64,000 nt of DNA from NCBI GenBank assembly GCA_949524905.1, contig CATINC010000017.1, positions 1 through 64,000 on the forward strand, read 5' to 3'. The stretch is from Opitutia bacterium UBA7350 (lineage in GTDB: Bacteria; Verrucomicrobiota; Verrucomicrobiia; Opitutales; Coraliomargaritaceae). Below, one piece after another: positions 29,740 through 38,122 of this stretch (its first letter is position 1; the number at the start of each line of letters is the position of its first letter). The notes under the pieces are model-generated. The model ran no database searches and was not told the DNA's origin. It worked only from the letters and a program-made list of their open reading frames with translations. The translations under genes and the position numbers were made by a program.

Positions 29740-30680
29740 TTTGCAATCCATTGAAGCCCAAAGCCAATCCAAAATGGGATTGTGAGTAAGCTCAGGCAAG
29801 TGCTCACTAGGGCTAACTTTAGGGCAATTACAGGAACGCCTTGGTAATGTTGGGCTAAAACAATCGGAAAGACCGCACAGGGCATTGCGGCTTGGACCAC
29901 CAGGACGCATTGCAATTCGCGAGAAATGGGCAGCATCAATGCGAGGAAGATAAAAGTAAGGGGCAAGAGGAGCACTCGAAGGAAGAGACCGAAGGTTAAA
30001 AAACCAAAATGTTTACGGAAGTTGAGCTCATGCAATAGATCGGCAAAGGTTATTCCGATCAGGATCAGTGCAACGGGAATGGCGCATGCTCCAAGTACTT
30101 CAAAAATACCAAAGCAGAAATCAGGAAGGTAAGCACTCAAGCCAAGGGCATTGAGTGGTACTGCGATGAGGATCGCCAAAACGGGACCATTGAGAACTCG
30201 TCGCCAGAGGGGCTTAGAATTGTGAGCAGATAAAATTAAACCAACGCCTAGCATCCACATAGCGATTTCAACACCAAGGTTAAAGACGATAAGCACCCCG
30301 CTGGTTTCGCGGCCAAAAAGCGCTGCCACAATGGGGATAGGCAGGTAGCCGTAATTGTACATTCCGGTGGAAAGCGAAAAAGTACGGCGTTCACGGGCAT
30401 CACCGATCTTGAAACGCTGGGCAAGTAAGAAGGCGAGCCCCATCCCTACAGCGACGGTTGAAAATCCCAAAAGGGGAGGCAACAAAAGATTTTCCGCTTT
30501 GCGGAGTGCGGGGTTTTCGAGTATCAGAAAAAAGAAGAGTGCGGGAAACAGTAGGTTTAGCAACAGAGCCATCAGGCTGGAGTCGGCAGATTTCTGAATC
30601 CACCCCAGTCGGCGAGCTAGCAAGCCGAGGGCAATAATAGAAAAAATGGGGAGGATGGCGGTGAAAATGGTTGCGGTCAT
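29736..30680 (-). CDS. AEC (auxin efflux carrier) family transporter
   Basis: 314 aa, about 10 TM; FSIIALGLLARRLGWI...., typical AEC permease pattern. Confidence 0.82.
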   Translation of the reverse strand: MTATIFTAILPIFSIIALGLLARRLGWIQKSADSSLMALLLNLLFPALFFFLILENPALRKAENLLLPPLLGFSTVAVGMGLAFLLAQRFKIGDARERRTFSLSTGMYNYGYLPIPIVAALFGRETSGVLIVFNLGVEIAMWMLGVGLILSAHNSKPLWRRVLNGPVLAILIAVPLNALGLSAYLPDFCFGIFEVLGACAIPVALILIGITFADLLHELNFRKHFGFLTFGLFLRVLLLPLTFIFLALMLPISRELQCVLVVQAAMPCAVFPIVLAQHYQGVPVIALKLALVSTCLSLLTIPFWIGFGLQWIAN

Positions 30681-30790
30681 ATTAAAAAAGCGAAGTTAAA
30701 GATGCATGAGGGATTTATGAAGCACAAGGGTGTCCCCTTAAAAGTGTTTGTGGGCATTGCCTTTTGTCTTTGCAAGAATAGTAAAAGGTT

Positions 30791-31387
30791 ATGGGACGAA
30801 ATTGGGAACAGGCATATTTGGATGGCGATACTCCTTGGGATAAAGGCTCAGCGGCACCGCCGTTACTCGCTTTTTTAGCGGAAAAAGCCATATTGGGTCA
30901 CGTACTAGTACCGGGTTGTGGAACAGGGCACGACGCCATTGCCTTGGCGGAAGCTGGAGCAGATGTTACGGGAATGGATATTGCGCCTCCTGCTCTGGAA
31001 ATTGCAAGTAAGCGATCGCATGAAGGAGTTGTGCAATGGTTAGAGGGTAATTTTCTAGATGTAAAGCAGGTACAAGCAGGGTATTATGATTGGATTGTGG
31101 AGCATACTTGCTTGTGCGCCATTGAGCCAAGTGAGCGTGAGGCTTATGTTCAAAGCGTTCGTCATGCGCTCAAGCCCGGTGGTTTTCTGTGGGCAGTTTT
31201 TTTTCGCAAGGTTACGAGCTATGATGGCTCAGGGCCACCGCATCCAATCGAATCAGAAGAAATAGATCAGCTTTTTGTAGACGGCTTTAGATTGTTAAGC
31301 CGCTACGTGCCTGAGCATACGTATTCCTGTCGTCCGGTTGGACGTGAAGAAGTTCGATTATATCGCTTTAGCTCGGCAAATGCTTGA
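30791..31387 (+). CDS. TPMT-family SAM-dependent methyltransferase
   Basis: 198 aa; NWEQAYLDGDTPWDKG, VLVPGCGTGHDAIALAEAG, DWIVEHTCLCAI. Confidence 0.88.
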   Translation: MGRNWEQAYLDGDTPWDKGSAAPPLLAFLAEKAILGHVLVPGCGTGHDAIALAEAGADVTGMDIAPPALEIASKRSHEGVVQWLEGNFLDVKQVQAGYYDWIVEHTCLCAIEPSEREAYVQSVRHALKPGGFLWAVFFRKVTSYDGSGPPHPIESEEIDQLFVDGFRLLSRYVPEHTYSCRPVGREEVRLYRFSSANA

Positions 31388-31389
31388 GT

Positions 31390-32040
31390 TTAAAAAAATT
31401 GCATTTGGTCATCGCTTTGAGGGGTAGTGGGGCGGATGAGGCTGGCATCGTGGTGCTGAGAACCGTTAACGCGGCTGCTGACCCCATGAGCTTGAAAGGA
31501 AAGTTCGTTTGTGAACTGAACGGCATCGGCTTTTGTGGTTTTGTTGGTGAGCCAATGCTTGTGTGCATTCGTAGGGATACAGACTGGCATACGGTGATGA
31601 ATCGCTTGAAGGGGTTCTTGAGCGTTGGTGGTTAGAATAACACAGTGTGCGGCGAAAGTGTCATTTTTTGAAGGGAACCAAAGACCGGCAAAATAAAGAG
31701 CCGCCTCGTCGGTTGGAGCGATGTAGTGGGCTTGCTTTCTAACGCCATCGTTCAACCATTCATAAAAACCGTTAGCGGGGATAAGACAGCGTTTTTCTTC
31801 CCAACTTTCTCGAAAACGTGGGGCGCTATCCGCTGTTTCAAGTCGAGCATTCACATGGAAATTCTGCGGGGTGCGAAGGCCCCAATGCATTGGCGTGAGT
31901 GCGTTTTCACGCAGCGCAAGGATTTCCCGACCTGGGGAGATATTATAGTCGGGTTCGTATTCAAAGCCTTCAGGCAGGTTCAATGCGAGCGCTTTGAGTA
32001 GTTTATCTTTACTGAAATGAAGCGAAAATCGACCACACAT
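31390..32040 (-). CDS. yedK: SOS response-associated peptidase (SRAP/HMCES family)
   Basis: 216 aa; MCGRFSLHF catalytic Cys2, CLIPANGFYEW, ALYFAGLW, IHHRMPV. Confidence 0.93.
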   Translation of the reverse strand: MCGRFSLHFSKDKLLKALALNLPEGFEYEPDYNISPGREILALRENALTPMHWGLRTPQNFHVNARLETADSAPRFRESWEEKRCLIPANGFYEWLNDGVRKQAHYIAPTDEAALYFAGLWFPSKNDTFAAHCVILTTNAQEPLQAIHHRMPVCIPTNAHKHWLTNKTTKADAVQFTNELSFQAHGVSSRVNGSQHHDASLIRPTTPQSDDQMQFF

Positions 32041-32061
32041 GGTGATGAGGTTTTAGGGTAG

Positions 32062-33051
32062 TTAGGTTGATCGAACGCTGGACCAAATGCGAAGGGATTT
32101 TAAAAAAAAGAGCTCTAGGGCGGCGACTTGATTGAAGTTGATTTCAAGCAGTCCTGCAGTGTGCTCGAGGGTTTGGATAACTCGATGAAGAGCGTTAGTG
32201 GGTAGGCGACCTGGGTTGAGCATTTCAACTTCGCGCGCGTATTCAAGGGTAAGTCGTTCAATTTCTGCGAGTAATTGCTTGCGAAAGCTTCGACTGATCC
32301 CGACTTCAAGAGCGTCTTTTTCGTTGGAGCTAATGTTCTCTGGAAGTTTTTCCTTTTGGCGGGTCCACGCTGCTTTAGTCAATTCCTTTAAGAGTTGTTG
32401 ATAGCGGGCATTTAAACCATAGGCCCCAAAAATAAGATGATTTACCGAATTTTTGTTGGAGCCTTGAAGGATGCGTGAGAGCCATTGTCGGTACTGATGC
32501 GTCCAATCCTGCCAGGCGGGATTCTGGAAAGCATCTTCTAGGTCGGGAACGCGGAAGTTGAGGCAACGACTCCTGATAGTGTCCAGGAGGTCATAGGGGC
32601 GTGTCGTGAGTAGAAAAAGAGTCGTTCCGGGAGGTGGTTCCTCGAGCGTTTTAAGGAAGGCATTGGCCGATTGTCGATTCATGCGATCGGCTTCAAAAAT
32701 AATACCGACTTTACGTCCGCCCTGATTGGAGGATTTTTGAATATCAATCACCAGGCGTCGCATTGAATTTTGTGGCCATTCGCCCTGTGAGCGCTCGCTT
32801 TCCGAGCCAATTTTAATCATGCGGGCTTTGCCACTGGGTCTCAAAGTGAAGCAATCGGGGTGTAGGAAGGGGTCTCTTTCGGTGCCGAGGAGCTCTGTTG
32901 TAATGGCGCTCACAATGGGTTCGATTGCTTCTAGATTTGAGCTATGCAGGAGGATGCCGTGTCCGAGTCGGTTTTGCTGAATGGAGCGCTCCAGTACTTG
33001 TACCGCTCGGCATTCGCGCAGGGCTTCAGGTAAGGCTTGGCTCAATGACAT
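32062..33051 (-). CDS. holB: DNA polymerase III delta' subunit-like ATPase
   Basis: ORF 32062..33288; internal start at 33051 (MSLSQALPEALRECRAVQVLERSIQQNRLGHGILLHS) overlaps tmk. RKVGIIFEADRMNRQSANAFLKTLEEPPPGTTLFLLTTRPYDLLDTIRSRC. Confidence 0.85.
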   Translation of the reverse strand: MSLSQALPEALRECRAVQVLERSIQQNRLGHGILLHSSNLEAIEPIVSAITTELLGTERDPFLHPDCFTLRPSGKARMIKIGSESERSQGEWPQNSMRRLVIDIQKSSNQGGRKVGIIFEADRMNRQSANAFLKTLEEPPPGTTLFLLTTRPYDLLDTIRSRCLNFRVPDLEDAFQNPAWQDWTHQYRQWLSRILQGSNKNSVNHLIFGAYGLNARYQQLLKELTKAAWTRQKEKLPENISSNEKDALEVGISRSFRKQLLAEIERLTLEYAREVEMLNPGRLPTNALHRVIQTLEHTAGLLEINFNQVAALELFFLKSLRIWSSVRST

Positions 33052-33655
33052 CGCGGATTTTTTGGTAGAGAGTTTTAGGATCAAGACTGGCATCGAGCAC
33101 TTGGATTCGCTCGGGTTCGCTTTTTGCAAGGTCGAGGTAGCCTTGCCGGACGGCTCGAAAGAATTCAAGAGGTTCGCGCTCGATGCGGTCGAGGGCGCCT
33201 TCGCTGCGTGCCTGTATGCGTTGCATTCCAGTTTCTGGGTCAAGGTCGAGTAGGATCGTGCAATGCGGACGGACTGTTCCAGCGGCAAATCGGTTGATGG
33301 CCTCCACTTTTGCTGGATCTAGAGAGCGGGCGACTCCTTGATAAACGGTGGTGGAATCCAAATAGCGGTCACACAGAATAATTTTCCCTGCATCAAGGGC
33401 GGGTTGGATGATTTCTCGGGCGAGTTGAGCACGGCTGGCTGCGAAAAGAAGGAGCTCAGCTTCTGAACAAATAGCTTGGCCAGCAGAGTCGTGCTGGATG
33501 ATATTACGAAGGGCTTCGCCGAGATGCGTACCACCGGGCTCGCGGGTTAGCAGGACTTCATGCCCTTGCGCCTGAAGAAATTCCATGAGCAACTGGATTT
33601 GGGTTGATTTTCCGCATCCTTCACCGCCTTCAAAGCTTATGAAATAACCGCTCAT
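33026..33655 (-). CDS. tmk: dTMP kinase
   Basis: ORF 33026..33670; MSGYFISFEGGEGCGKSTQIQLL, LTREPGGT, CDRYLDSTTVYQG. Confidence 0.95.
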   Translation of the reverse strand: MSGYFISFEGGEGCGKSTQIQLLMEFLQAQGHEVLLTREPGGTHLGEALRNIIQHDSAGQAICSEAELLLFAASRAQLAREIIQPALDAGKIILCDRYLDSTTVYQGVARSLDPAKVEAINRFAAGTVRPHCTILLDLDPETGMQRIQARSEGALDRIEREPLEFFRAVRQGYLDLAKSEPERIQVLDASLDPKTLYQKIRDVIEPSLT

Positions 33656-33663
33656 AAATTTAT

Positions 33664-34788
33664 TTACCAAGATCCAATAAAGGAGATGAGGTCCTTAAGG
33701 CTGGGACTATCTGCGTTGCGAACATAAAAACCGGAGGTTGCTACTGCAAGGGTAAGGGAAGCTTCTGGCGAAAGTCCCATTAGGGAGGCGCTAAGAAAGC
33801 CAGCATTAAAATGGTCTCCGGCACCGGTGGTTATTTTGGGATCGTTGCACAAAGGGCCTTCGGCATAATATGCGCCCTCGGCATTGGCGCAGACAGCGCA
33901 TTCTACCGGGTGAATAACAACGGTATTGAGTTTGAGCGTTTCGCGAATGCGCGTGGCCTGTGTTTGAAGGTTTTGTCTGGATTTGGTTAGTGGTTCAAAA
34001 TCTAGCAAGGCGTCAATTTGCTCTGCTTCGCGGTGGTTCAGTCCTAGGATAACCTTACCAAATTCCTCAAAACGTCCGAAGATTTTGAGGACCCGAAGGA
34101 GGTCTTTGCGGGAGCGTTTTTCGGGATCGGCTAGGTCGAAGAAAAAGAGGCGATCTGGGTTGGTTTTTGCAGCGGGTAGTATCTGGTCAAGGAAGCCTTC
34201 AAAGACCTCGGAGAGATATGGGATCATTGTCCAATTAACCATGCTAATAGAATCCTGCTGAGAGAAGAGATCCATAAGGTCTTCTAATCCGATGTGTTCT
34301 AGTAGGAATGGGAATGTTATCGTTTCTAGGCTACCGGTAGAGCCAAACATAATTTTTCCGTCCTTAAATTCGGCGGCATGGGTGACTCCTGGATCAGCGA
34401 GACTGACTGCTTTAGTGGTGGTCGCAAATTCGCTGAAGAGGGGATGGATGGAATCTTTACCAAGGGCACCGATGTAGCGAACTTGGGCACCGAGGCATCT
34501 CTGAGCGTTCGCCATTATGGGGCCATTGCCGCCAAGCTTTTCAGTTATCGGGGCTAATTCAAGATTGGCACTTTTGCCAGCAGCGGAACTGATACGTTTG
34601 CCGAAATCAGCAATGGTTTCGATGCGCGAAAAATCATCACCTGGACCATTACGTTGGGCTACGGGGTGTACGATTTTATCAATGAACCCGTCGATTCCGA
34701 CCAAAGCCTTTTTGGAGGCAAGTGATATGGAAGGGCGGTTGAGTTCTTTGAGGGTTTGTTGCTGGTGCTCCATAATTATATTTAACAC
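33664..34788 (-). CDS. PfkB-family carbohydrate kinase
   Basis: 374 aa; GIDGFIDKIVHPV, KLGGNGPIMANAQRCLGAQVRYIGALGKD, ITTGAGDHFNAGFLSASLMG. Confidence 0.85.
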   Translation of the reverse strand: MLNIIMEHQQQTLKELNRPSISLASKKALVGIDGFIDKIVHPVAQRNGPGDDFSRIETIADFGKRISSAAGKSANLELAPITEKLGGNGPIMANAQRCLGAQVRYIGALGKDSIHPLFSEFATTTKAVSLADPGVTHAAEFKDGKIMFGSTGSLETITFPFLLEHIGLEDLMDLFSQQDSISMVNWTMIPYLSEVFEGFLDQILPAAKTNPDRLFFFDLADPEKRSRKDLLRVLKIFGRFEEFGKVILGLNHREAEQIDALLDFEPLTKSRQNLQTQATRIRETLKLNTVVIHPVECAVCANAEGAYYAEGPLCNDPKITTGAGDHFNAGFLSASLMGLSPEASLTLAVATSGFYVRNADSPSLKDLISFIGSW

Positions 34789-34915
34789 TATAAAAGACGG
34801 AGGTAGTCAGCTGGTGGCAAACCCTTTTCCTCTATAAATAGAGGTAGATTTTTTAAATTAGCTGTGTTCATGGCTTGTCAAGCAGCGGTACTTGGGCGAA
34901 ATTTAGAGAAAATAT

Positions 34916-35647
34916 ATGAATTTCCTAATATCACTGGATCCGTTTTTTATTCAGGCGGCGGCAAACGCTAACGTCTTTACTTACTTTGCCCAGTCCAACT
35001 TTGCTGGTAAAGTCATAATTCTAATTTTAGGAATTTGTAGTGTGGTGGCTTGGTCGGTCATGTTGGGTAAATATCTGGATTTATCACGCTTGCGAGTACA
35101 GAACCTGCGTTATGAGCGGATGTTGAGCCAGGAAACGCACTTGCTGAGCTTGGATCCAAATCATCCGGGTAAAGGTGCAGGGCCTTTTTATAATCTTGTG
35201 CATGCAGGCTTAGAGGCTTTTGCCCGCTATGGTGGCGATCTAAGCAACTCGGATACGCATCGCGTCGGTTTGCGCATGGGTCACGTTGAAAATGCCTTGC
35301 AACGGGGTGTAGCGGAACAAACGGTACGTTATGAAACCAAGATGGTTTTGCTCGGATCGATTGTAACTGGAGCACCGTTCCTTGGACTTTTGGGAACTGT
35401 TTGGGGTGTGATGGATGCCTTTGGTGGTATGGCAGGAACTGGTTCTGCTAGTTTGCAAAGTCTTGCGCCTGGTGTTTCTGGCGCGCTTTTGACCACCGTC
35501 GCCGGCCTTGTGGTAGCAATTCCATCCGTCTTTGGGTATAATTACCTTTTACAACAGACCAAGATTGCTGTCGTGGAACTAGAAAATTTCGCCAGCACGG
35601 TCGCAGACCGCATTGAGCTCGAAGCTCAAGCGGCGATAAATTCCTAG
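34916..35647 (+). CDS. MotA/TolQ/ExbB proton channel family protein
   Basis: 243 aa; LGSIVTGAPFLGLLGTVWGVMDAFGGMA, SLAPGVSGALLTTVAGLVVAIPSVFGYNYL. Confidence 0.93.
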   Translation: MNFLISLDPFFIQAAANANVFTYFAQSNFAGKVIILILGICSVVAWSVMLGKYLDLSRLRVQNLRYERMLSQETHLLSLDPNHPGKGAGPFYNLVHAGLEAFARYGGDLSNSDTHRVGLRMGHVENALQRGVAEQTVRYETKMVLLGSIVTGAPFLGLLGTVWGVMDAFGGMAGTGSASLQSLAPGVSGALLTTVAGLVVAIPSVFGYNYLLQQTKIAVVELENFASTVADRIELEAQAAINS

Positions 35648-35658
35648 CATCCTTTCCC

Positions 35659-36072
35659 GTGGCACGTCGATTCCATCGCAAAGACCGCCTTTCGGCTCTG
35701 AATGAAATCAATGTTACGCCATTGATCGATCTCGCCTTTGCACTCCTCATTATATTCATGATCACCACTCCGCTATTGGAGCAGACTATTGAGGTTGATT
35801 TGCCGGTAGAATCCTCCAGTACGCAGGCGGTTGAGCGTGAACTTTTTCAAAGTGTGAGCGTGGATCAACAGGGTCGATATTTCTGGGGTGAGCGGGCGGT
35901 CAGTCCGGCGCAACTTGCGGACCTTCTAGATGGCTTCGCTCAGCAAGAAGATCCTCCGGTTCTAAGCATTCGCGCTGATGCAGCTTTGCCATATCAAAGA
36001 GTCATTACACTGATCGACATGATAAAACAATGCGAGCTTTCAAAAATCAGTCTCGATACCAAGGTTGATTAG
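35659..36072 (+). CDS. ExbD/TolR family protein
   Basis: 137 aa; NEINVTPLIDLAFALLIIFMITTPLLEQTIEVDLP. Confidence 0.93.
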   Translation: MARRFHRKDRLSALNEINVTPLIDLAFALLIIFMITTPLLEQTIEVDLPVESSSTQAVERELFQSVSVDQQGRYFWGERAVSPAQLADLLDGFAQQEDPPVLSIRADAALPYQRVITLIDMIKQCELSKISLDTKVD

Positions 36073-36739
36073 AATGGTCATTCGCTTTCCGAAAATATCG
36101 CCTTTTGTGAGCTCGCTCATCCTTCACGTGGCAGCTCTTTTCGTGCTTATCTTTTTTGTTTTGGTGGATTTCTTAAGGCCTGAAAAATCAGTGCATATTT
36201 TTGAAATGGTGAGTTTGTCCGAACATTCAGCACCAGAAGCGACGCCATTGTTACAGCCTCAGCCAAAAGTAGAGACGACTCCACCCGCCAAAGCGCGAGT
36301 GCGCGAAATGATCAATATCGCGGAATTTCGAAAAAATAACCCGCTCCCCAAGCCGCGCTCGGTTCAGACTGTCAACCGGCCGCCGGTTACAGTACCGGAG
36401 TTAAAAGTTCCGGAAATTGAAATTCCTCAGGTTGAAACCTCAAGCCGCCAACTGAGTGCTCAGCAGACCAACGCTCTAGCAAATTATAACGCTCGCCTGC
36501 GAAGTCGCATCAATGCTGCCTGGAAGAAACCTTCAAACATAGGGGGTGTACCGTTAGAATTAAAGGCAGTTTTTCGAGTTTCGCCAACGGGGGTGATCTC
36601 TCAGGTTCGTTTTTCGCCGAGATCTGGAAACGTAGCTTTTGACAACTCCGTCTTAGCAGCTTTACAAGCAATCGGAAACTCTGGAGCAACCCCAACCGGA
36701 CAGGCGCATACGTTTTCAATGACTTTTGGGCAAGATTGA
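36065..36739 (+). CDS. TonB/TolA-like energy transducer
   Basis: 224 aa; N-terminal TM, Pro-rich middle, C-terminal SRINAAWKKP...LKAVFRVSPTGVISQVRFSPRSGNVAFDNSVLAALQAIGN. Confidence 0.82.
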   Translation: MIRMVIRFPKISPFVSSLILHVAALFVLIFFVLVDFLRPEKSVHIFEMVSLSEHSAPEATPLLQPQPKVETTPPAKARVREMINIAEFRKNNPLPKPRSVQTVNRPPVTVPELKVPEIEIPQVETSSRQLSAQQTNALANYNARLRSRINAAWKKPSNIGGVPLELKAVFRVSPTGVISQVRFSPRSGNVAFDNSVLAALQAIGNSGATPTGQAHTFSMTFGQD

Positions 36740-37679
36740 GTTAACTGATGAATTTATAAATGTGTTTGCGGGTGAGGATGAGTCGGCTTCTATGGAAGGC
36801 ATGACAGGGATTCTACGTATATGGCTTGAGGCGTTACGTCCGGCAACTTTGCCGGCTGGAGTGGCTCCGGTTTTACTGGGGACTGCTTTGGCAAGTGCAG
36901 ATGGATATTGGTTGCCAAGGGCGGCATTTATTTGCCTTGGTTTTGCGCTTATAGCTCAGGTAGGGTCCAATTTTGCCAATGATTATCTAGATGGAGTGCG
37001 CGGAACGGACGGGTCGAATCGAACAGGTCCTCGGCGAGCAGTGGGCGCGGGCTTGATTGCGCCTCAGGTGATGCGACGGGTTGCCATATGTACCTTAGTT
37101 TTGGCATTTATAGTGGGATTGTCGCTCATTCCTTTGGGTGGCTGGCGGTTACTGGGCGTGGGATTTTTATGCGTGCTAGCAGCCTGGTGTTATACTGGGG
37201 GGCCGTATCCACTTGCTTATAACGGTTTAGGGGATTTATGCGTAGTTTTCTTTTTTGGAATCGTGGCAGTTGGTTGTACTTATTATGTCCAGACTGGGGT
37301 TTGGTCCGTGGAAGCGTTGTGCTTAGGTTTGGGCTCAGGTTTTTTAACGAATAACCTATTGGTGGTGAATAATTACCGCGATCGAGAGCAGGATCAGGCG
37401 GCGGAAAAGCGCACTTTATTGGTGCGCTATGGATTGCCTTTTGGGGTGGCACTAACTTATTTTTCGGCGTCCTTAGCGGCTACGGTAGTGGTTGGATTAT
37501 GGATGAGAGGCTATGGTGCGACCGTTTTATTCGGTTTATTTCCATGTGCCTGGAGTTTTATTTTAAGTAGGCGATTGAGTCGGATTAGGGGCAGCGCTGA
37601 ATTTGGGGCAGCTTTAAGCAATGCAGGTAGAGTAGTTGCGCTGTATAGTATCTTGCTTGCATTCGGGCTCATGCTCTAA
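36726..37679 (+). CDS. menA: 1,4-dihydroxy-2-naphthoate polyprenyltransferase (UbiA family)
   Basis: 317 aa (possible start 36792); LRPATLPAGVAPVLLGTALA, QVGSNFANDYLDGVRGTD, NNYRDREQDQAAEKRTLLVRYG. Confidence 0.9.
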   Translation: MGKIELTDEFINVFAGEDESASMEGMTGILRIWLEALRPATLPAGVAPVLLGTALASADGYWLPRAAFICLGFALIAQVGSNFANDYLDGVRGTDGSNRTGPRRAVGAGLIAPQVMRRVAICTLVLAFIVGLSLIPLGGWRLLGVGFLCVLAAWCYTGGPYPLAYNGLGDLCVVFFFGIVAVGCTYYVQTGVWSVEALCLGLGSGFLTNNLLVVNNYRDREQDQAAEKRTLLVRYGLPFGVALTYFSASLAATVVVGLWMRGYGATVLFGLFPCAWSFILSRRLSRIRGSAEFGAALSNAGRVVALYSILLAFGLML

Positions 37680-37753
37680 AGCGTAGCGCGTTTGAAAGCT
37701 TGCCATTTGCGGGGGAGTGATCTTGCATCTGCAATTTATCAACACTCGAACAA

Positions 37754-38077
37754 ATGATATCAACTTCAGCAACATCCCTTCTTCCACTGGCGCTGGCTGC
37801 TTCAGGTGGAGGCATCGCTCAATTTCTGCCCTTGATCCTGCTTTTTGCGGGTATGTGGTTTCTTATTATTGCGCCGCAGCGCAAACGACAGAAAGCACAC
37901 GATAAAATGCTTTCTGAACTGAAAAGTGGAGACGAAATAATTACAAGTGGTGGTCTTTATGGTACCATAACAAACGTGAAGGATGAGAGTTTTGTGGTGC
38001 GAATTGCCGACAATGTGAAAATAGAGCTCTCAAAACCGTCTGTTGGAAGCCGGATAAATTCCGACGCGCGCCAATAA
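37754..38077 (+). CDS. yajC: Preprotein translocase subunit YajC
   Basis: 107 aa; FLIIAPQRKRQKAHDKMLSELKSGDEIITSGGLYGTI; upstream of secDF. Confidence 0.92.
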   Translation: MISTSATSLLPLALAASGGGIAQFLPLILLFAGMWFLIIAPQRKRQKAHDKMLSELKSGDEIITSGGLYGTITNVKDESFVVRIADNVKIELSKPSVGSRINSDARQ

Positions 38078-38122
38078 TTATGCCTCTGGCATAGACTTCA
38101 CTTCTTCAAACAGGCTTCAACT

